Source of the DNA: Okapia johnstoni
Lineage: Eukaryota; Chordata; Mammalia; Artiodactyla; Giraffidae
DNA length: 64,000 bases
Assembly (NCBI GenBank): GCA_024291935.2
Contig: CM044309.1
Coordinates: 32,326,001 to 32,390,000 of the forward strand
Reading direction: 5' to 3'
The notes under the pieces were generated by a model that did no database searches, was not told the origin of the DNA, and worked only from the letters and a program-made list of their open reading frames with translations. This document shows positions 56,729 through 64,000 of the stretch, in pieces. Numbering within the stretch: the stretch's first letter is position 1; every line of letters starts with the position of its first letter. The position numbers and the translations under genes were made by a program.

Positions 56729-57068
56729 TATGCTAGTCTATTCAGGCTGTTATAACAAAAACACCATGGATTGGGTAGCATGTGAACAGCAGAAATTTAT
56801 TTTTCCCAATCAAGGCCCCCACAGATTCTGTGACTGGTGAGAGTCCACTTCCTTATTCAAATAGAGCTGCATTTTCACCGTGTCCTTATATGGCAGAAGG
56901 GATGAGTAAAATCCCTGGGGTCATTGATAAGGGCCTAATTTCATTCATGAGGGCTCCACCCTCATGACCTAATCACCTTCCAAATGTTCCCTGCCTCTCG
57001 ATACCATCACATTGAGGGTTAAGTGTCAACATATGAATTTAGGGACAGACATATTCAATCTACAGTAG
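56729..57068 (-). mobile_element. MLT1-type (ERVL-MaLR) LTR
   Basis: TAGTCTATTCAGGCTGTTAT at its left and CAACATATGAATTTAGGGAC with ACATATTCAATCTACAG at its right, the ends of a reverse-oriented MaLR LTR; 5'-truncated and diverged. Confidence 0.7.
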
Positions 57069-57712
57069 GATCCACAAAGAAGCTTTAGGCTTTAGGATCC
57101 TCACACAAACATTCCATCTTCTGCCGAAATTCCCCATCTTCTTGCATTGTTGAGATGTCATCTCCTCAGAGGGGCCTTCCCTGACCACTGTACTCAGAAT
57201 ATTACCAAGTCCAAGCTTGCTCTGCTCACCACAAGGTGAGTCACTGAATCAGAGATGAGGTGTTGGGATCAGGAAGGGACTTTATTCTGGAGCTGGCTGA
57301 CCAAAAAGATGGCAGGCTAGCACCTCCAAATAACCATCTTGTTGGAGCCTACATGTCTGATTCTTTTATGGATCAGAGAGGTATGGGGGGAGGTAAGGAA
57401 ACAAAATTTAAAAAACCATTAAATTCCCAATCATCTCCTAGAATGACAAGCCTCAGGTAGGGGGATGTGTTGGTTTCACTTCCTTTCAGTCATTTCATGG
57501 GTAGTGTGAAATGGAATATTACCTGTCATATCAACAAACAAACTTGTCGTATCTATCTGTCATTCTGGCTTCCCGAAATGTGAACTTCTGGGCAGCACTG
57601 GTAAGCTGCCGAGGAGAGGCAGGGCGATGCACCATTTGTCACACAGAGGATTCAAGAATGTCACATTCCTTCACAGGTAGATGGGGTCAGGCTATATCCC
57701 TGAGGCAGGCCA
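57069..57712. other. Flank with part of an L2-like element
   Basis: 57118-57215 (CCTCAGAGGGGCCTTCCCTG) matches an L2-like internal phrase. The rest, 57216-57712, is not recognised and may be an inserted old repeat. Confidence 0.4.
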
Positions 57713-57948
57713 TTGTTGTTCCTGTTGCTCAGTCACCCAGTCATGTCCTACTTTTTGCGAACCCATGGACTGCAGCATGCCAGGCCACCCTGTCCCTCAC
57801 CATCTCCCAGAGTTCACCCAAGTTCATGTTCATTGCATTGGTGATTCCGTCCAGCCATCTCATCCTCTGACTCCCTCTTCTCCTTCTGCCCTCAATCTTT
57901 CCCAGCATCAGGGACTTTTCCAATGAGTCATCTGTTCGCATCAGATGA
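57713..57948 (-). mobile_element. BovB LINE 3' end, 5'-truncated
   Basis: TTGTTGTTCCTGTTGCTCAG to TCATCTGTTCGCATCAG. Overlapping open frames on both strands (57511-57989) are antisense/sense translations of it. Confidence 0.93.
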
Positions 57949-58089
57949 CCATTAGGCATACTTATAATAACAAAAAGAGTTAAAGTCACGGAAGCAGATC
58001 CAGTATAAATTCAAAATTAATCCTTCCAGGTTATAAGAATGGGAGAGTTACTTTATTCCTGCCAGTTATTATAACTTGTAATCAATTGC

Positions 58090-58235
58090 TAATTTGCCTC
58101 AGCACTGTGTTTTGTGTCTTCCCACCATCAAAAGGTAAGCTACATGAAGTCAGAGGCTCGTGTCTTGTCCACTTTCTATTTCTAGCACCTAGAGTGAGGT
58201 CTATGACAAAGTGAGTGTCAAATTAGTGTCTGTTG
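58090..58235 (+). mobile_element. L2-like 3' segment
   Basis: GTAAGCTACATGAAGTCAGA, CTTGTCCACTTTCTATTTCT and AGCACCTAGAGTGAGGTCTA. It may be the continuation of the L2-like piece at 57118-57215. Confidence 0.55.
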
Positions 58236-58675
58236 CAGAGCAGGTGACTTTTTTGTTAATGAAAGCTACACACTTTAGGTCTTAGATAATTTCATCCTAC
58301 TGAGAGATCAATACTATTCATAGCAATATTTTACAGGTACGAAAACTGAAAATTGAACTTTCTGATGGTATTGCTTTCCTGGATGGTCATGTGGGTAGAA
58401 AGTGGTGACACTAGAATCAAACCACCTCAGTCTGCTCACTTAACCAGGTTATTCCTGGCCCTGAGACTGTGAGAACTACAGGTTCTGAGGAGCTGAAGCA
58501 AATCAAATGTGAGCCCAAAACACTTCTTTTACCTAATTAAGAATTACAAAAATTGCAATTTCTATTATTTTCCCATTGTCTCTACATTTCTTAGCTGGAA
58601 TTCTTCCATTACAAAGGGAGCTTAAGATTACATATGTTTCATATATATCTTGTTGTGAGTGACTTAAATTACTAA
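58236..58675. other. Flank, no feature recognised
   Basis: 58290-58450 may be an old reverse MIR (ATATTTTACAGGTACGAAAA). Nothing firm. Confidence 0.35.
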
Positions 58676-58679
58676 ACAA

Positions 58680-60958
58680 TGTGGATTCTGAAACTTGGAT
58701 AGGACTTTTGAATACACTTAACAAAAACTGTTCTGAGTATAACAGAGGGGGGAAATGGATTCTTCTGATTTCCCTCCCTGCTACTGTTTGTCAGGACTCT
58801 TGTCTAGGCAATAGAGCAATTCCTACTATCTTGCAGGAGGAAACAGAACAGGCTCTATCATGAAAGCAGGACTCCATCTTGGGCCAGACTGTGGACTTTG
58901 AGCTCTATGCCCAGTATCTATGGAAATGACATACCAACTGGAAAAACAGGCCCCCGGAAGGAAGAGCCCCAGGGCTCAGACCTAGACTCTCCATCGCCTA
59001 AAAGATTACCCTAATTATCTGTGTAACCAAATAGAATCATACAGTTTATTATGCTTATTGGGGTGGCAAGAATACACAGAAGAACTGTACAAAAAAGATC
59101 TTCACTACCCAGATAATCACAATGGTGTGATCACTCACCTAGAGCCAGACATCCTAGAATGTGAAGTCAGGTGGGCCTTAGGAAGTATCACTAAGAACAA
59201 AGCTAGTGGAGGTGATGGAATTCCACTCGAACTATTTCAAATCCTAAAAGATGATTCTGTGAACGTGCTGCACTCAATATGTCAGCAAATTTGGAAAACT
59301 CAGCAGTGGCCACAGGACTGGAAAAGGTCAGTTTTCATTCCAATCCCAAAGAAAGGCAATGCCAAAGAATGCTCAAACTACCGCACAATTGCACTCATCT
59401 CACACACTAGTAAAGTAATGCTCAAAATCCTCCAACCCTTCAGCAATACATGAACTGTGAACTTCCAGATGTTCAAGCTGGTTTTAGAAAAGGCAGAGGA
59501 ACCAGAGATCAAATTGCCAACATCCTCTGGATCATCAAAAAAGCAAGAGAGTTCCAGAAAAACATCTATTTCTGCTTCATTGTCTATGCCAAAGCCTTTA
59601 CTGTGTGGATCACAATAAACTGGAAAATTCTGAAGGAGATGGGAATACCAGACCACCTGACCTGCTGCTTGAGAAACCTGTATGCACATCAGGAAGCAAC
59701 AGTTAGAACTAGACATGGAACAACAGGCTGATTCCAAATCGGAAAATGAGTACGTCAAGGCTGTATATTGTCACCCTGCTTATTTAACTTATATGCAGAG
59801 TACATCATGAGAAATGCTGGGCTGGAAGAAGCACAAGCTGGAATCAAGATTGCCGGGAGAAATATCAATAACCTCAGATATGCAGATGACACCACCCTTA
59901 TAGCTGAAAGTGAAGAAGAACTAAAGAGCCTCTTGATGAAAGTGAAAGAGGATAGTGAAAAAGTTGGCTTAAAGCTCAACATTCAGAAAACTAAGATCAT
60001 GGCATCTGGTCCCATCACTTGATGGCAAATCAATGGGAAAACAGTGGAAACAGTGGCTGACTTTACGTCAGGGCTCCAAAATCACTGCCGATGGTGATTG
60101 CAGCCATGAAATTAAAAGACGCTTACTCCTTGGAAGGAAAGTTATGACCAACCTAGACAGCATATTAGAAAGCAGAGACATTACTTTATCAACAAAGGTC
60201 CGTCTAGTCAAAGCTATGGTTTTTCCAGTGGTCATGTATGGATGTGAGAGTTGGACTATAAAGAAAGCTGGGCACCAAAGAATTGATGCTTTTGAACTGT
60301 GGTGTTGGAGAAGACTCTTGAGAGTCTCTTGGACTACAAGGAGATCCAAGCAGTCCATCCTAAAGGAGATCAGTCCCGGGTGTTCATTGGAAGGACTGAT
60401 GCTGAAGCTGAAACTCCAATACTTTGGCCACCTCATGCGAAGAGCTGACTCATTTGAAAAGCCCCTGATGCTGGGAAAAATTGAGGGCAGGATGAGAAGG
60501 GGACAACAGAAGATGAGATGGTTGGATGGAATCACCGACTCAATGGACATGAGCTTGGGTGAACTCTGGGAGTTGGTGATGGACAGGGAGGCATGATGTG
60601 CCGTGGTTCATAGGGTCACAAAGAGTTGGGCACAAGTGAGCGACTGAACTGATCTGATTGGGGTATGACCACAGGCCTATTGATAATTGTCCACTGTTAA
60701 CTATCTAGGCTTAAGGCATATGAATCATGGGTTAACTTTGATTGTATCTTTCTTTTTCTTTTGTTCAGACTAGTTTCAGGGAATTGGGGGAAGCGGGTTT
60801 GTGCACGTACACTTAGGGTATATAAGATTTTCACAAAAACTGTTCAGGGTCCTTGGCTAAGAGGAGACACTGCCTTGGGCTTGCTGGTGTAATAAACTGC
60901 ACTCCACTATCTGCATTGTCCTTCTGAGTGAGTTTGTTTCCTGGAACGTGTGTCTACA
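58680..60958 (+). mobile_element. Solo LTR of an endogenous retrovirus, split by BovB
   Basis: Begins TGTGGATTCTG and ends GTGTGTCTACA (TG...CA), flanked by ACAA at 58676-58679 and 60959-60962. The right part carries a TATA box (GGGTATATAAG near 60818) and a polyadenylation signal (AATAAA near 60890) with downstream sequence to the end, as in a retroviral LTR. No internal viral genes are present, so recombination between LTRs is inferred. After removing the BovB the LTR is about 680 bp. The family was not identified. Confidence 0.75.
59065..60655 (+). mobile_element. BovB (RTE-clade) LINE, 5'-truncated, reverse transcriptase disabled
   Basis: Encodes the C-terminal half of the BovB ORF: fingers and palm of the reverse transcriptase with the catalytic YADD (codons near 59878-59889), then the C-terminal region ending ...MDMSLGELWELV. 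The endonuclease domain is absent. The frame is broken near 59453, by stops at 59729-59731 and 59747-59749, and at 60020-60022, so it cannot retrotranspose. It ends in CTGAACTGATCTG and is flanked by ATTGGGGT copies. Known: BovB is a horizontally transferred LINE that spread widely in ruminants, and its 3' end seeded the Bov-tA and Bov-A SINEs seen throughout the window. Confidence 0.95.
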
Positions 60959-60962
60959 ACAA

Positions 60963-61312
60963 TCTCACAAGCTCAGTAACAAGAGAGATCATGCATTTTC
61001 CATTAGCAAAAGGCACAGTTCTTAAAAAATTCCCTACAGAGCTGTTATATTAAAATATCATACATTTTCATGTTTAAGTCTTAGGAATGATGGTTTTAAT
61101 GTGATTTTATCAATCATAGGTGGAAACTCTACAAGCTGAAACTTCCCAAGACACTAAAAGTGATTCACTCATCCACTCACCCACACAACCTTCCACTATA
61201 TTCTTCATACCCTTTCTGGATGGTCTTAAAAAATAAATCTGCTGACAATATTATTGAGAAACAAATAAGGGAGAGATTCCTTTCCCATCTAAATCTTATT
61301 ATCCAGTCCATG
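60963..61312. other. Flank, no feature recognised
   Basis: No supported feature. Confidence 0.35.
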
Positions 61313-61529
61313 AAAAGTGAATGTGTTAGTCGCTCAGTCATGTCAGACTTTTTACGAACCCATGGACTGTAGCCCGAGAGGATCTTCTGTCCATGGAATT
61401 CTCCAGGCAAGAATACTGAAGTGGTTAGCCATTTTCTTCTCCAGGGTGTCTTACTGACCCAGGGATTGAACCTGGGTCTCCTTCATTGCAGGCAGATTCT
61501 TTACTGTCTGAGCAACTAGAGAAGCCCAT
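61313..61529 (-). mobile_element. Bov-tA SINE
   Basis: GTGAATGTGTTAGTCGCTCA to GAGCAACTAGAGAAGCCC. Confidence 0.94.
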
Positions 61530-61687
61530 AATATTCACAAATTAACTATAAAAAAAAGACACAGCCAAGCAATGAACATAAAGACAGCTCCACCAAAGAT
61601 CCAGATGAGCCAGTTGGCTATAAGCCATGGATCACGGAGAGCCAGTTAAAACCAGAGATCACTCTGGATAGAGAAGAGGAAAAATAG

Positions 61688-61689
<2 letters not shown>

Positions 61690-61718
<29 letters not shown>
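61690..61718. repeat. A homopolymer (29 bp)
   Basis: An uninterrupted run of about 29 A's. It has no recognised retroelement body on its left, though it could be a poly(A) tail of one. Confidence 0.95.
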
Positions 61719-62929
61719 CACAACCTCAAGGTTCAGAGAGAAGTACAGACAAATGGCTGTCACTGTCACATTGGTTTGGGATTGGTATCTGCATATAAGG
61801 AGACTTTTCGTAGATTTGCTTAGAAAGAACTGAGAATATAAGGGAAATGCTGATTCTCCTGGCTGATGGGTAAATAGAAGGAGATATGTAGGGAAATCCT
61901 AGGTTTTGATTATGGAATTTTTAGCATGGGGACCAGTTCTTTCATAGGTCTACACTGGTTGATGTACTGAATACAAATTCTTTGCATAACAAGAACAATC
62001 TGCTAGGGAACAAGTTATGGTAATAAAAAAAGAGAATTGAGCCACATGACAAGTAGAGAGAGCTACTTGGTGTTATCTCTAGAGAGAAAACTTTTTCAGC
62101 ATAGAACATAGTAAATTTTCCCATGGTACACAAAATCTAATGAAGCTTTTTTACCAGTAAGGTTCCAGCCCTCTTCTTATTGCCTTGAGTAAATTAGCAC
62201 CCAGAGGGGAGCGCTTATTGTATTCAGAACCAGGGCTACAAAATCTGAAGGAGGGAGGACCAAGATATAGAGGTAGTATTATTGTTCTCAAAGAAACAGG
62301 AAATAGCATACTTGGTATTTGTTTTCTTTTCCTGAATGGATGGACCCTTTGGCAAAAGTGACTAAGAGAATATGCAAAATACCCTCAGGGACTCCCAGAA
62401 AAGCTGAAAGAGTTCAAGGTCCTGAAAGGGGAAAGGGACAAAAGAAAATGTTTGTTTTTTTACAGTTAATGTGACCACATTAGCACATCACAGACTGGAA
62501 TGGTCTAGGAAAATAATGGACCACAATAGTGTACAAGCAGATAAAAACTTAAAATCCCCTGCCATAAAGAATACTATACTTCAAGAGGAGGGGTATGGAA
62601 TAAGAAAAATAAAAAGAATTATTAATGTTTCATAACACACAGAGGAATTGATGCATATTGAAAGGCAAGTATCATCAATATTAAAGGAGAATAAACAAGA
62701 TAAAGATGTATGTGTGTTGTGATGGGAAATAAATCAAGTATGCCACCTTTCCTAGTGTTATCTTCTTTAGTTTTTATTCCTATTCATTTTGATTTTATGG
62801 TATGCCATGCTGAGATCCTAGACTCCCTTGCTTTTTGTCCTTTCATTGCTCCTCCACGGAAGTAGCCAACCAACAGCCAAGAACCTAGCTATCTGTCACT
62901 TTTGTGACTACACTTAGGGTGATGAGTGG
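61719..62929. other. Flank, no feature recognised
   Basis: About 1.2 kb without a supported feature. Confidence 0.35.
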
Positions 62930-63146
62930 TCCTCTTTGGTGGCTCAGCAGTAAAGAATCTGCCTGCTAAGGCAGGAGACACAGGTTCAATCCTTCGGTTG
63001 GGAAGATCCCCTGGAGGAGGAAATGGCACCCCACTCCAGTATTCTTGCCTGGGAAGTCGCATGGACAGAGAAGCCTGGCAGGCTACAGTCCATGGGGTCC
63101 CAAAGAGTCAGACACGACTTAGCAACAAAACAACAACAACAACCAA
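62930..63146 (+). mobile_element. Bov-tA SINE
   Basis: GGTCCTCTTTGGTGGCTCAG to CAGACACGACTTAGCAACAA with a (CAA)n tail. Close to consensus. Confidence 0.95.
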
Positions 63147-64000
63147 CTAGGTTGATGAGTACTCCTGGGGAAAATCCCATTATTGGGCAGACTGACATCC
63201 TTATCAATATATACTCAGCATTCTCAACTGAGCCCTTAGTATGGATTGAAAACTCTACCCTATTATGATATTTATTGTGCACACCTTACAATAATTCTTT
63301 TTCTATTCTTTTCAAGCATTGCTTGTCTCCTTATCCCCACTCCTTCTCAGCAGATGACCTCAAGTAATCTTCCAAATTATCCAAAAAAGAGAAGCCATCA
63401 GATGAAATTTGTCTCAACTTCCAGTCTAGAAATCTATAAAAATACTCGTCCACTCCACAATTGTTCTCCTTTAATCATATTAATGACCTTCTTAGGAACC
63501 TAGCATGTTTAGTCATCGCCATCATTTGTCAAATATATGCACTTGTTCTATACATGTATGTATGTATGTATGCATGTAGTATGTATGTATTCCACCATCA
63601 AGACTAACAACCCTTCTAGTTACTGTCCTAATTCTTTTTCTTTCCACAACAAAATTTCAGAGTTGTCTATATTCATTCTCTTTGGTTTTTCACTTTCATT
63701 CCCCACTTAATCTTCTTTTACCATTTCACTGAAATTGTTCTTACCAGGTCACTAATAACTTAAACATTACTTAGAAGTATACTTTTAAAAGTAAACAACA
63801 CTAAAGTATACTTTTCAGTCCTCATTTCCTCTTATCTCTTAGCCTCATTCAACAGAGACATTTTGTCTTTCTTGAAACCATCATTTCCTTTGGCTTCCCT
63901 GATACCTCTGCTTTTGATTTTTTCTTCTATTTCTCTGACCACACACAACCTTTCTGTTTAGACATCTTACAGCATCCAGAGCTCTCCTTTCCCAGAAAAA
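63147..64000. other. Flank to the window end, with a (TATG)n microsatellite
   Basis: A short (TATG)n tract lies at 63555-63590 (broken by GCATG and GTAGT). Nothing else recognised. Confidence 0.45.

Noticed and set aside
60068..60550. 160-residue open frame on the - strand
   Set aside because: It is the exact antisense of the BovB C-terminal coding region; the sense frame is the real remnant.

Overview
The window is mammalian nuclear DNA from a ruminant, most likely a bovid. This is shown by dense BovB-derived repeats: Bov-tA SINEs, a dimeric Bov-A2, 5'-truncated BovB LINE ends and one BovB copy with reverse-transcriptase sequence. It also carries cetartiodactyl tRNA-Glu SINEs (CHR-2 type) and older mammal-wide MIR, L2, L1 and MLT1 remnants. 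There is no sign of bacterial or plasmid content, CRISPR arrays or operons. The species cannot be fixed from sequence alone.

The only protein-coding gene I can support is COLEC10 (collectin-10, CL-L1) on the + strand. Four coding exons are visible: two 72-nt collagen exons (11103-11174, 12636-12707), the neck exon (22685-22780) and the terminal carbohydrate-recognition exon (25713-26104). All internal junctions are phase 1. Exon 1 (signal peptide and N-terminal cysteine segment) lies upstream of base 1. The 54-nt third collagen exon expected between the second collagen exon and the neck could not be found on either strand. In that same intron, a good 3' splice site directly abuts a good 5' splice site at 20950/20951 with nothing between them. 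This is either a zero-length (recursive) splice site or the scar of an exact exon loss. Joining the flanking exons stays in frame, with a collagen domain six Gly-X-Y triplets shorter.

Layout: 1-11102 is COLEC10 intron 1, rich in SINEs, with an antisense MLT1 LTR carrying a perfect 203-bp tandem duplication. 11103-26104 is the gene body. A Bov-A2 dimer with an interferon-response-element-like linker lies in its last intron. 26105-64000 is a roughly 38-kb gene-poor flank. It contains L1 3' ends, SINEs, a disabled antisense RPL21 processed pseudogene (about 41387-41943), a 4 x 69-bp minisatellite open on both strands (48980-49255), an L1 with two successive insertions in one target (49958-50475) and a solo retroviral-type LTR split by a BovB LINE (58676-60962).

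Most open reading frames in the window are translations of repeats and are not reported as genes. Repeat family names rest on recognising diagnostic sequence by eye; boundaries are approximate to about 5-15 bp unless a target-site duplication is stated.
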